A stretch of DNA of 64,000 bases from assembly GCA_000310025.1 (NCBI GenBank), contig FN649741.1:1946771-2010770 (forward strand), written 5' to 3'. Made by a program: the position numbers and the translations under genes. This stretch comes from Ectocarpus siliculosus. Taxonomy: Eukaryota > Sar > Phaeophyceae > Ectocarpales > Ectocarpaceae. The notes beneath the pieces were generated by a model. The model saw only the letters and a program-made list of their open reading frames with translations, did not search any database and was not told the DNA's origin. Positions within the stretch are counted from its first letter, which is position 1. Each line of letters begins with the position of its first letter. This document shows, piece after piece, positions 1-13,300 of the stretch.

Positions 1-3000
1 ATTAGTCTACAAATAGATACATCAAGTGTGTTCGCATCAACCATGGTGCGATGCAGAGGAAACTAGTACGATTGTTTAAACTCGCCTCAAAACAGCTTGC
101 AGTAGGTGACGGAAGAATCGCAAGAGACCAGGACAAAAAACACCGCTCCATAGGTCTTTGAACAAGCGCTCCCTCCACAAAACTACACGTAATGTTTTTG
201 CGGAATCTGGTTGCTCAGGTAGTGCCACGATTAGAAATAAACTTCCAGAGATTCACATATATATCCCACGACAGGCCACGGTGGTAGTCTCGGTACGATT
301 TGAAGTGCATATCTCTGAGCAGGGAGGAATCATGTCGGACACTGCCTTTCAAGGCCGTGCACAGCTGCATTAACCGAGAACAGAACCGAGGTCAGTGTAG
401 AATGCCCACCGTCCTGACACCATCTCTCTCAAAACAATACTCCCTACAGATCATCGTGGCCGTAGAACAAGCCCTCAGCTTGAAGGAGGCTCGAGTGGAT
501 GTCCATCAGGAACAAACTGCCCGGGCTACTCAGACTGCTGTTTTCCACAAATATGTAGTCTATTCATACTGTACGGACTGGTCAATTCACGCGGTTGGGT
601 GGCATTTCCCTACGCACAACAGCGACGGCTATCACGAACATGGTGTCCAGCGCCGTACCATCGCGGGCATCAGAAAGTAGGTCCATACCCCACATTGTGG
701 TCGGACACAGTCATCCAACCTACAGACAAGGATGCAACCCGAAAACAACAACTCGTTAGCTACATGCACATCATATTCGCTAAATGAAGGCGTAGCGGGT
801 TGCCGTACACCTGGTCGGGAGGTCAGCTCTCTCTGGGAATGTGCTGGCTACCATTATCCATCGACCATAACTTGAAAAGTAGAGAAGGCTCCTGACAGCG
901 TCATCGTACGCGCTTATCGATGTCGAGATGGACACGGAAATCCTTGCGTGTAAGGCGATCAACAGGAGATAACAGAATGTTTGGTAACATGCGGGGCCGA
1001 ATGTCTTCGTCATTGAGGATGCCGTTCTCCGATTCAATAACCTGGTACCTGATAGCCGAACGCGTACAGCTTGCCAGTGTCTGGATCTTTCTTGGGGTGA
1101 GCCGTGAACGGCGCCTTCATCTGGCCGTCGAAAGTAGCCTTGCCGATCGTCTCGATCACCCCGTCACACATGACGCGGAGGGCGTATGGAAGACCTCCCT
1201 CACAGAGAGCAAAGAGACGGCCTAAAAGAAACAAATGTGGGTAGCAAACGTGGTGTAAAGTAGAAGGATGTCAAAAGCCTGCTGAATAGCTAAAAACACG
1301 ATATGAGAAGGTAAAGAAATACGGCGCGTTACAAACATGGTGAACGTCAGCGAGAGTGTGAGGAATGTGCAAGCCCAACGAGCTAGCGATGTGTCGAAAG
1401 ATGGGAGGGACGGGATGGGCACGGGAGGTTAACGAATAACAACGAGAGGAAAGCCCTCAAAAGGTCACATATGTGTCAGTCTTCCGTATCCTCATTTCAG
1501 GCTATACGCAGAAAGGACAATTCCTTCATCTCGCCACCTTCTTTCAATGGAAACGAAGCAAACAACTCAAGTCGGTTTCGCACCCGGGCCGTTGCTGCAT
1601 CCACGCCCCGTCCTTCAGAATGCTCGGCATTAACCGAGTACGGAACCCAGACATCGGTAAGGTTCAATCGAGATCAGAAAAAAAAAATCGGGACAGCTCT
1701 CCCCCGTCCTGTCATTGTACATCGCCGTACCGCCGCGCAACTTCCTATTCCTTCAATCCGCGAATCCGACAAAACTACATACTGACAAAGGGAAAAAATA
1801 TCTACTCTCAGATAGACTCAGAAACGCGAGGTTTCTCTCCATCACGTCGAGGTCCCCGGCGCGGTTGTGGGGGGATGTGAGATCGGCAGGGCACAAGTTT
1901 GTGGCAAGCCAGTGTTCGCCGGGGCTTGAGGTGAGGGTTTCGTGTCGCACATGAAACCGTCGATTAGGCACCAAAGCCGCCTCTAACCGGTTGAAGAATC
2001 CGAAAACCGGTTTGTAAATATGTCGTCTATGAGGTCCGACCGACGTAAACTACCTACGAGTACTCAGCAGTTCTAACAACAGCAACACCAACACCAACAG
2101 GAGGAGCAGCAGTAACAACCGCAACTCTAGCAGCAACATGCGCACCTGCGTGGAAGTCGAGGCTGGTGTTGGCGGTCGTTTCCAGAGCGTCAATCAAGTC
2201 AGGGATTATCCCGAGCTTCACTTTAAGGGAGTAAAGTAGCATCTTCGGGATGCCCACCAGAGATGCCATGTCTCCTAACCTGAAGAAAAATAAAACAGAT
2301 ACATGCCCCGACATATCGTCAGCCATAAAGTACGTTTGCATGTTTCGTCGTACAAGACCTAGATTTGGTGCTAAAGGGGTAGCGTCGCTACGTGCGATGG
2401 GAGACCACGCGACAACAAGAAGCCGAAACTGCCAATAAGAATTTCATCCACGTGGCGCAATCCTTGCTCCACATGCATATTGCGACTAAAGAACTCGCCA
2501 ACACGAAATGATCTAACAATGGAGACATCAAAGTCTCACAACAAACTCCAAACACCACAACTGGGGCCTCCAAGTATTTATGCTTGGCTTCGAGCCCTGG
2601 CAATTGGCAATGTAGTCATCATCGGTGACCCCGAGAGGAGAGCCACGTACTCTCCCAATAATTGTGAGTTTCTCAAGAGGTGGTGCCTTCCGCACTCTGT
2701 TCAACGCTGCGACGAAGTACGTATCTCAAACAATTGACAACGGCGGAACAGTGTCGGAGGGGTCTCAAACGGATGGCACGAACTACAGTACGACAAAATA
2801 TTTGGGCTCAGCCAATCGTCATCAAAGACCGCATCTTCGTGTTTCTTATTCCTCCCCTCTTACTTGACGGCCACGGCCTCGCCCGCCTCTTCTTCGGTCC
2901 TTAGCTTCTCCGTCCTCACGTACCGGTTGGAGTATGTTGCCTTGCCCGCCTTGATCCGGACGCTATGCACCTGGCGTTTCGTGGGATTACTAGGGTGTGC

Positions 3001-6000
3001 TGAGTTCGTACTTGATATCCGCCACGGGAGCGTACAGGCAGCTTCTTCATTATGTCGTTCGTTGTTGGCCGTGGAATAAGCACCGGAGCGAACGCAGTCA
3101 GTAACATGACAAGCATGACGATGTTTCCGAAACGTCGAAAGTGCTCCCTGGAACCACTAGCTGACAGTTTCAACTAGTTCTCTCTCTACGAGCACGCGAA
3201 CGAGGTAACAGTTGATCATCGGGCGGGCTCGCTCCGTGGTGCAGGGGCCCCATCGTCCACACTTGTTGTCCGAGCTCCAACAGGTAACCTGGTAGTGTCC
3301 AGCAAAAACGTCGGTCGTGCCAGGCCAATTTGACGGGCATTTTACCGAGACCCCGGCATTGAACAGAATGGGCCGGATTGTTGTCCAGCCGGAATTATTC
3401 AGGGTGGTGAGAAATCTCCAATATTTCCGGTACCAGCACTATTCAAGAAATCGTTGATGGTAGTGAGGTATCCTTGGCCCTAGGCAAACATAGAAAAAAA
3501 CGCAAAATTAAGTGTGTCTCTCTCGTATCGGGGACATTCGTGAAACATGGTCCGGCCGAGCATCGGAGGCGTGCGCTTATGAAGGAGCGTGGCGTGCAGC
3601 TGCAGTGTGTGCGCACTTGATTTGTTCAGGCCAAAATGGTGGTGCTGACAGTGTAAAAGGCCGCAAAGAACCAAACACGGCAGGCAGCCAAAAATATACA
3701 CATATTCGGTGCTGGTCCCGCCTACAGTATATCCCGTATCTCCATACCAAAGCACCGTCCAAGTATTCGACCATAGAAAAAAGTGGTATAGTCAATATTC
3801 AGGAGAGAGCGAGAGTGAAGATGAGAAAAACGCGTGTCACCCAAACGTCTGAGAAGAAGTTGGCCTGAGAGTGGGCGGGCACGAGAGAGCACAGACAAAC
3901 TCGACTTCAAACAACTACCATCATAAGGAACCGCCACACAGAGGTAGATGGCCTCACTACTGTGTGTCTGTGGTATAAGACGTTTCTATGACACGGTTTG
4001 ACGAACCCGCAGAGCCCAATACCGGCAGTATACCACGAAACACCCATAGAAATTAAAGTACCGGCCTTACTGGATGAACGTCGTGCCAGCAGAACTCATT
4101 GGCGGTACCAAGGGAAGCCGGGATTACTCAAACGGCATCACGTAGCGGGACCACGAGTCTTTTGTACCGCAGCCACAGGTCGACAAATGAAGAACCCCAA
4201 ACGCAGTGATACTCATACTCTGCTCATTCAGTCCTCTCGTCGTTTTTGGCAACCCTCTTCGAGGTAAGGCTCACCATTCCATCTCCGTCGAACCAGTGAT
4301 AGCCGGCCTTCGGTTTGAACTTGGGGTTCGGCCCGTTCCGAGCCACAGTCCCGTTAAGAGCCTCTGGAAGCACTCCCACGACCTCGCACGCTCGGGTCGT
4401 CTCTTCGTCTACCGGGGCGTAGACCTTGGACAAGAAGAGGTTATCCTTGTCCTAGATTTGGAAAAAGTTCGAAGAAATTGTCAGCCACTGCACAAACGGA
4501 CGTGGGTGATAACTAGAGTGGCAAGGGGCCCGAGGCAAAGCCGAATGCGAAGTTGATGACATGTAACGTTAGAACGCGCCACCACATAACATATAGTCTA
4601 AGAACGTTGCAGCTCAGAATTTGAGCCTCGAATATTCCAAAATCTGCCAACTTGGCCTAAGAACAGGTGGTAAGTCAAGAAGCCTACCTGTAGTCGCCGT
4701 GGAGGTACTCGACAGAAAGGGTACAGAAAATACAAAAAACGAGCCCCGGCCAACATTGGAGGTTTATTTGGTGGCCCATTCTGTACAGCAGGGGTAGTCC
4801 TGTATTCCCTCACCGTCAAGCGATGTGCCCGAAGAAGACATTAGCACTATAACACTGTTGCACATCGGTTGATCGGCACAATACCGTACAGAAACGATGC
4901 GAGAGGTGGTACCGGGTGCGATCGAAAGTTAGCCTGAAGCCTAATAATTTTGACGCTGGCTCTTTTCACGTACTATTGTCCAAAAATACAGAAAGAAAGC
5001 AACCTTCCCGCTGGAGGAACCTGGTCCGTTGTACTATGATCAGTGGAAGAGACCATCAAGAGGCGTTCGTGAGTGCTGGCACGTCCAGGTTTGCCACTGG
5101 AGCTGAAATATCGAAGGTCGCAGCCTCTGAAAACAGTGCCTAAATCTTCGCCGGAACCAAACGGAATTCAACATTTGTCATAACCAGCCGTGCTCACCAC
5201 CACGCCGTAAACCCGTCAACGGAGGTCGTCAACAGTAGCTAGTGCCATCCTCCGCTACAGTTCAGGAGATTGGGGTTAGTGGTGGCGAGCACAAGCAGTA
5301 AAGACACGGGTGTCGGTCCAATTTGCCGAGCTTTCGGAGATTGATAGGCCACTACAGACTACTGTACGACCATCACAGAAGAAGCAGATTTGAACGCGCC
5401 AACACAAACACCCCGTTTTTGTTGTTTTCTTTCGAATTGCTTCATTGTTTTTATTCGGTTTCTAGGAGACACGTTGGGGAGTGAGACACACGGAACGCCC
5501 GTCGTCTCGCCAGCCAAATTAACTACAAAGCGCGGCGTTGCCTCTTTCAAAGCTGTCTCACTCCCCGTAAAAAATAATCCAGCCGGGTGACTACGACTGC
5601 AAACGTAGGAGTCCCGAAACTGACCAAGCCCCAAAATGGTACACACGACTCTACAACACCTCAACTACATAGAAACCGAATACTCCCTCCCGAACTTATT
5701 CCCCCACCTTCGAAAGAAAAGGGATAGGAGGGCGGGATTTTTGCTATACTGCCGCTTCCTACGTTGCGCGGCCACTGCTGTCCTTCCTTCTCTTCGCAAG
5801 CTCTGCATCTTCCGCTCGATACTCGGTATGCTACACCGCTTCGCGCTGCTCTCTTCTCAAAGGAACGACAGGGAAGGGGGATCGAATTTCTTCCCCTCGT
5901 GATCCCAGGTTTCCGAACAACTACAATGAAGCTAATCCGAAACTGTTCCACCAATAATAAACGCCATTCATTATATTGTGTCTGTTCGGCGAATATACTT

Positions 6001-7924
6001 TCCTTTGCTAAAGGGGGTCCTCTAGTGATATTACAATACTCATCAGGTTCATAGGAACACCGACATTATTTGAGCGCCTGCCGTTCAGGCTCTCTTGACT
6101 TGAATGTAGAGTAGTGCGGACTTTTCTATCTTGATTTCAAAGGGAGCGTGCGTGTGGAGGTAGACGCGTGAAATGTATGTATTGAGCAGCCTCTACTACT
6201 GCAGCCCTGTCCGAGGATCAACGATTTATTTTATTCAGGATGCCTTCCGATTGGTCGTGTGTGTCTGTTGTGTATTTGCTGAGGTGCTCTTGCGTTTGTT
6301 TTCAAACGTATCATAGTCAACATCCAAAGTTCGTTTGTCCCACCTTCAACTCGGTGGATTGAACTGAACAGCCATCTCTCAACACAAATACACAATCACG
6401 GGGGTTGCTGAAGACGCGCGTCCCGGTGCCATCTCTCACACAATTACGTACTCAATACCACCACCATAGGGTTATCGGTACGAGCGTGTGAGAAGTGTCG
6501 TACCCGTTGTGTGTTAGTCCCATCTGGCGCCAGTTTACACGCCTTTTTCCATCGGTGTTTTTCCACTGGAAAAAATGATGCGCGGGAAAATTGAACCTCC
6601 GCAGAAAGAATCGAACCACGGAACCTGCCGCTATAGGAGTCGCCGCTAGGGATCGTGCAGTGCCACTACTACTGCTGTAGTCTACTGTAGACCACACTGT
6701 ACAACATACCCGGGTACCTCACAGTGAAGCAGCTCAAAAGGTTTTCTGGGCCCCGGGGCCCACTTGGCATTTGGGGTGAGATTGCGTCGGAGAGATTGCA
6801 CCTTGGGTCGGAGATGCGTGCACCCGCTCGGAGCAAGATGGCACCGGACCGGCCTGCCGCGGTGCCGTGTTCACTTTGGGCATCGCACCGGCGGTCGGAG
6901 AGATGACACCGGACGGAATATCTTGAACAAGCTCGATGAAACGAAAGATTACCCCAGTCGGAGAGATGGCACCGGAGGGGCGTTGAAAGGCGAGATGGAA
7001 CTAAATATCGTCAGAATCGAACCGTCACTGCTGCTGGTGTATCGTAATTTGTTGCCCCGCGAGAAGAAAAATCTACTGGTAAACACGCTTGATCGCGTAC
7101 CCAGCTCTCGGATTGTTGGAGATACCGTGCACTCTGGCACTCAACAGGCGCTTCCTGAGGGGCAACTCTACTGTATAGATAGCCTATGCACGCAATGGCC
7201 TAAACTAGACTGCTGAAGTGTACATCATTGGTGGATCGATTCGTGGATTTCTCTTGTTGCCCAGGAGCCGTGTACAGAAAACATTTTAGACTGAAACGAT
7301 CCAAAAAAGCCCACAAGCACGTTTCTTTGATTTGGTGCAGCAGTCAGCCCTGTGCTTTGTATTCTGGCCCCGGCGGACCGCGGCGCCGTCGACCAGATGG
7401 ATGCCTCCTTCTTGTCGACCTTTCTTGGTGAATCCCCTACTGCTTCGTGACGCCCATGGCCGCGGAGGGGTTTTCCAACAGCCATAGACAACGCAAGCCA
7501 GCCCCCCGGCCACGAGGAATTTTTTGGACGCCGATATGCCATTTCCCGCTCCCACAGTCAACTAAAAAGAATCGTCTACGTATCAGAGGTGCTACTGCTG
7601 CGGTGGTATCTCTACATTGACTTTGCATCTGATTGACTTTCTATTTTTGCCTCACGGAGCGCTGATGATGCCTTTTCATTGGAGTCGGTTAGCGCCGTCG
7701 ATGCGACGGCTAGACGTACACGCACACAACACACACACGCAGAGGGACGGGGGTGAACGCACCTGGACGCAAGAACCGGGCGTTAAAAGCTGCTGGCATC
7801 GCCGCTACACAAGTAGTACCTACAAGCAGGCGGTCCGCGAGCCAGTAGCACGTGAGGTGTGTCTCACCGGCCAATTGAGGACCCACTCGACGGCCTTGAA
7901 GACCCCCTGCAGCACCTTGTTCAT
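1..7924 (-). CDS. Carotenoid cleavage dioxygenase paralogue, 5' five exons (runs off the window)
   Basis: Second copy of the same carotenoid dioxygenase, downstream and in the same orientation. Exons seen: 7868-7924, 4275-4451, 2864-2970, 2146-2279, 1049-1221. Their lengths (57, 177, 107, 134, 173) match the complete copy exactly and phases are the same. Motifs: start [38 protein letters not shown], and FTAHPK carrying the first iron-binding histidine. In the other copy the next exon lies about 1.16 kb further on, which here would fall just past base 1, so the gene is cut by the window edge rather than visibly broken. Replacements against the other copy are mostly conservative (for example HWF for HWY, VRIKAG for VQIKAG), suggesting both are under selection. 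The introns share long alignable blocks with the other copy. Upstream, 2.4 kb separates it from the stop of the complete copy. Confidence 0.88.
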
Positions 7925-8151
7925 GGCTCACGAGGTTGTCGTGCGGTCACTCCGCAGGCACGAGACTGCACGCACAGGCACCGAGTGCAGCTGCCACCAC
8001 CACGGAATGAATGCGCGTGTCGGTCGTCACACGTCACACGTGGTGGTCGTCGGACAAAACCTGTGTAGCAAAAGTGTCAACGGCACCAGGTGGATCCACT
8101 AGAAGAATAAGCATCCACGATGGAGCCAGTTGGAGCCACATCGGAAATAAA

Positions 8152-8431
8152 TACACGGCACAACGGAGGGTTTCTCCCCGATATTTTGCCGTTGATTCAG
8201 TAGAGAACTACAGGGGATGTATTGTAAAATGTAAGTTACCTATACAGATGTTTTTGTACTTAGCACCAGCTGGCATCACTGGTATAAATCATCAGTGTAT
8301 AGACTTAAAAAGACTCGAAATAAGTCCAGTACCCAGCCGGTTTCCCTCCACTCACTGAAAAGACTCCACCACATCCCGTTCGACTGTGGGTATATCTCGA
8401 ATGGGTAGTCTTTCTGTGTGTGTTTTTTTTA
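8152..8431 (+). repeat. Dispersed repeat, about 280 bp, inverted copy at 46.8-47.1 kb
   Basis: This block reappears as its reverse complement at about 46803-47085 with only scattered differences, for example the stretches reading cagctggcatcactggtat and ggtttccctccactcactg. It starts about 230 bp upstream of the start codon of the downstream dioxygenase gene. No terminal inverted repeats or coding capacity are apparent, so it may be a SINE-like or solo-fragment repeat. Confidence 0.8.
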
Positions 8432-8798
8432 TTTCCGACAAGGACTCACCCGACGACTCACCCGATTATCTATGTACAGCACACGCTGCCGAAGAGAAGT
8501 ATCGCACGTGGATGCTCTCTTTCTTGACTCACCTGAGTTGGCTTGCTCGCTCCGCTCGGGTGGTGACAACTGACCGATATGGGGCACCGTATCTAAATAT
8601 GCTTTCCAGCGGAAACGTATGTATGGTGGTACTTCAAGCATTTGTTACACTATTCATGGATCCTGGCTATTCGTGGATCCCGGGCTGTTCGGACGGATCT
8701 TCCACCTGTTGCACGATGGCTTTAGCATTTTTGTGACCACGGGTCGAGTCTTTGCTAGATTTTGGGATTAGCAACTGACACGAGTTTAATGTGAAGAA

Positions 8799-8800
<2 letters not shown>

Positions 8801-8831
<31 letters not shown>

Positions 8832-8832
8832 C
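8801..8832 (+). repeat. AAC trinucleotide microsatellite
   Basis: About ten uninterrupted aac units. A second tract of the same motif is at about 36725-36762. Confidence 0.9.
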
Positions 8833-9369
8833 CCGCCACCGCTGGAAGTTTGTAAATATTTCTTCAATTTTTTTTCTTCACGGCGAAACACAGACTCACA
8901 TTCTACATGATGATGGCTCGCCTTCTGCTTACAGCAGTACAGGTCCGCCAATACGATCGTCATCAAACAGCACTGACACAGAAATCAACCAACAGCGGTC
9001 GCAACACGAACGAGTGCAGCTGTGCCGGTGCTCCTGCTGCTGCTGTAAAGGCAATGACTCCCATCAATCTTGTTTCACTGACTGCGTCATTTCACCTTGG
9101 CACGCGACTTGGTGTCACAGAAGTTATATACTTCGTAAATAATGGATGCAAGAAAGTTTGGTGTTGGCCCGTCAACCGGATGCCGTGTCACAACAACCGG
9201 TATTCTGCGTTGTCCGGCTTGTGTCCTCCTTGCATTTATCTACAGAATAGCTGGCAAAGAATTGTTGGTGACAAACCACGGGTCTATGCCCATGCGAAGT
9301 AAACGTCCGAGACTGCAACTACACTTTATGTATGTCATCGGAAGTCCGCGGGGCTCTGATGAGTCACGC

Positions 9370-9485
9370 AAGGGACGCCGTGGATAGAAATCTCTCTCTC
9401 CAGTAGGGGGGTCAATGACTTGTCTTCGTGAACGAAGCCCCCAGTATATTTCCTATATATGCAGAAATCGAAGGTTGCCCCGGGG
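9370..9485 (+). repeat. Dispersed repeat shared with 56.29-56.40 kb
   Basis: A block containing cagtaggggggtcaatgac and gaacgaagcccc recurs in the same orientation at about 56293-56403, with the middle more diverged. The shared half around the G-run is the best preserved. Identity of the parent element is unknown. Confidence 0.6.
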
Positions 9486-10379
9486 GGGGTAGCTAGGGGG
9501 AAGGAAGTGGCCTGTGTCCAGAATTGTTGTTCACTACTGTAAAATGGATATTTTGGTGAAAGTGCCAAATTCAATCCTGTACTACTCATTGATTCAGGTG
9601 GCGGTGATGAATTAGGACAGTGGTCCTTGAGCTTCGCTTGGTCAGAAAACCCTCGCCGAAGTTGGACGGAATAATGACCGTATCGGCGGGGGGGATTTCA
9701 CTCCCCACAGCGACCAGGAATCCCCGCGAAACCGAGGTGCGTCATCCAATTCGCAAGAACTTTTCAAGAAAGAATAGTGTTTACTTGGTATCCTCTCCCA
9801 GAGGTCACGTGTGGAGCGAGTACGTGTATTGGTGTTGTAAGGATGGGTGGATGTAACGGCATTATGAGGTCAAACAGGGAACACGAATCAGGGAAGGAAG
9901 AAAATTGAAAAGCTCGTGTTTGGGCCAGCTTACGGTTGTTTGATTGTGGGCTACCACCATCATCCCGCCCAAAAGCGGGACCAAAGCGTCCGTATTATCC
10001 AGCGCGGGTCATACACCCAACGTACGTGTACGCTAAAAAGTCGCATTGGATAAGATAGAGTGAAAAACGAAGAGTCAAACATGAGCCAACAATGGGCCAA
10101 AACCGCAGTTCAACACGAAGGGCTACCCAGCAGCATCACTCCGGCTGGCGTGTTGCTTGATCAACCTCACACCAGATCGTGACATGGACCTGTGAAGCGG
10201 AGGATGCGCCGCCTTCTCCAGCTCATGTTCCGTCCCTTGTCTTCCCTCGATTTACGCGACGGGGCCAAGTGCGCTGGAATATCATGACGGGGAAAATCAG
10301 ACAACCCGGCTCTACTCTGAAAAAAGCAGAGTGAAATCGGCTGCAACATCACCAACGGCAATAAGAGAGGGCGGGCCCG

Positions 10380-13300
10380 TTACTGCCGTTGTGTGGCGAG
10401 TTCGGCCTCGGGGACGAAAATTGCATGGAACCCAGCGGGCACCCTCGCCGGTAGCTTGACAGCGGCGACCGGCTCCGAATTCATTGTCTTGGCGTCGAAA
10501 ACACGCAGCTCTGCATTAATAATGGGGCAACACGTCCGGGTATGTGCAATCGGTCTTCAACTCAAACATCCTTCTGACTTGCGAGAAACTCATACGATAC
10601 GTGATTCGTAGTCTTGAGCGCCGGGAAAAGTCTCATCTTACAGTACCAGCCTCGAAAACTCTCACTACTTCACCAGTCTGATGCTGATGAGAGACGACAT
10701 ATATATTAAGATATGACGGGGGTGCATGAAGGGGACGGTGAAGTCGTACATGTGCATGGTATACCAAACACGGATTCCGATATGTCGCCCAACCTTTCAT
10801 AGTGAAGACCTTTAGGTTGTAAGCACCACACGACAATTTGGTATTCGCAACAAGTGTGCGGAGCTCGACATGGATCGAAACTAGAGAGCAGAGACTAAAA
10901 AGCAGGGCAGAAATTTTTCCTCACACGCTCATGTGGAAACCAATGGAGACGGGACGAATCTCTACGGCAATAGCCACCAAGACAAACTCACAACGGATTG
11001 CAACTGTGCATTCGATCAGGTGCACAAACGATTTCGTTGGTGCTACGCCGAGACGAATTTACGGAATGTTCCGATCTCCACATGAGAGTTATGTTCACCT
11101 GAGGTCCCAGTGCCGTCTTTCCGGCTCACAAAGGTTGCCAGGTAGCCATCATCCTCTCCGCCCGCAAGCTCACCGTCACCGTCACCGTCGTCGGGCTTGG
11201 AAGGGATAAAAATGCACTCGCCGCCCACAAAGCCATCCTCGTAGTCGATTCGCCCGACTTGCGCCTGTTTAGGCGTTGCCGCCTGCACAGAGTGTTCGAT
11301 GCGATGCTTAGTGGGATGATGGGAACCGATAAGCGAGGTCGTCGTCACACATATGCGAAGCACAACAACACAAAGAAAAACCGCACTCCCGCAGAATGGA
11401 CGACCAAATTTCGCGCAATGAAGATACGATTTTCAAGGTACCGTCGATTTCATTTGACCAGGTTATTTAATGCTATAAGCGCCGAGGGGCCATGCGGAGA
11501 GACAGTCGATATTTTGTAGTAGGGAAGTTCTGTAAGTCTGTTTCGTGCGCGGTTCTTGGTGTGGAACAGCCCATCCTTCATGGGGCTCCCTGAACATTAC
11601 ACCTGGCAGCAAAACAACTTCGCTCCGGCTCCTCCGCTTGTCGCCTACACACCGGTTGTGATTGTTTTGTCTCGAGGACGTCGGGCAGAATACCCGAAGA
11701 CCATCCAAGCCGTTAATCCCTCCCGCGGATGTTGTCCGAACGCCCATGAATGAGGACAAGCAACCCCAAATCTCACCTGGAGGTCGATCTTGGCCTCGGC
11801 GATGGCGTCGCCTTTCATGTCCATGACGGTGCAGTACCCAAACCTGTTCTTCCTTCCCACGAGGGACCGCCGGAGCTGTGGGAAGTCCATCCCCTCGGAC
11901 AAAGTCCTTGAAGAAGGGAGAACGCTTTCTCTAGTGACCTCGCCGGTGTCCAGGTTGAGAGTGACCGTGTGCAGGATGGCCAATTCATCTTGGAATCACA
12001 CAGAACCGGGTATGGGCGGGTCAGCCGCAAGCGTGGGTGGAGCAAGAAGGTCGTCGAGTTCGGGATCCACAGAGAAACATTGAGCGACAGGAAGGAGTGA
12101 AGCTAGCGGTACAGGACTCGGGACGCAGGAGATGGAGTAGGGTTTCAGGGTAGGGTGGTCAGGACGGTGGACGTCGGGAGAGGCGCGAAAGGAACGGCCA
12201 GATCCAAGTGTATCTTACTGCTGAGTAATGTCAACCTGTCTGCGCCCGCCATAAACGCCAATCATGGGCTGCAACGGTGGCCCGTCGAAAAAACATTTTC
12301 ATGTGTGTTTGTGGGAACTGCGTCTGGTTTTTACCTTGATCAACACCATGCGAAAGCTTGCGGAAGTCCATCGTCAGGCGACTGATGTCACATGTGTGGA
12401 TTTTGATCACCGAAGTTTTAGTTGGAGCTATCCCGGCTGGCCCTCCCGTCTTCTCCATCGTTTCCTCCCACGCGTTGAGGACGTGCAAGGCGCAATACGT
12501 CTTCGATTTCAACGCGTCGTCCGCGATCAAGGAAAATGGAATAATTAGAGTTTAGGCCAACGAACGAAGAGGAAAAGGCGGAAGTATTGAAGACAAGCGC
12601 CCGCAAGACATCACCCGCCAAATACCTACCTCACTCTGTTTACGAGGAGAACACCTTTGTAACGTTTCTCACGTAAGATTGAGAGGAACAAAATACACAG
12701 CACTATTTAGCTACGAGAGCAGGGGGGCACTCCTAACCAATAATCCCACACCCTCTTTAGCAGGTGTCGCGTCTGGCTGAGCTGTGCCATCCGAGATCGA
12801 AACAACGTTAGTGCAGCCCCTTCGTCCACATGTGCATCGCTTTTCCGGCCTGGCGCACCCTGTAGCGTGCTCCATGGCGGCTGGAGCTCCTGCTTTCCAA
12901 TCTCTGCAAGGATCAAACCATGGCACTGACGGCGACACTGTTCAAATTTCTAACCGCCAGAAGCCCTTTGTACGAATCAAGTCGCTTTCCGATCAAGTTG
13001 CTGTCCGATCGAATAAGCCCCGGTTCTGGTTGCAAACTGCACTGCTCCCTACTGTTCCATGTTTGGCTTGTGCTGGCGTCGGCAGTCATGGCACGGCGTC
13101 ATGCAATGCGTTACGCTCCTCCTAAACATGGGTTCGAAGAATCGGGTCGTGTTTGAAGCGAATCCAAGTAATAATTCCTTTGTGCAAGGTTTGAGTAAGA
13201 TTCAACCTTGCACAGACATCTTGTGGGTATCCGGGTGTGTTCATCCTTTGGCCTCCATGATTCTGTTGTCATTACCTGGGGCATGTCGAACCAGAGCATC

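Larger units (their letters stand above)
7925..10379. other. Spacer between the two dioxygenase genes
   Basis: About 2.4 kb between the stop of the upstream dioxygenase gene and the start of the downstream one. It should hold the promoter of the downstream gene and the terminator of the upstream one, but I see no clear TATA box or polyadenylation signal. It contains a dispersed repeat (8152-8431), an AAC microsatellite (about 8801-8832) and a block shared with 56.3 kb (about 9370-9485). Short open frames look like noise. Confidence 0.5.

Noticed and set aside
6560-6680. tRNA-like ggttcgattc word near 6.6 kb
   Set aside because: No T-stem pairing or acceptor stem around it.
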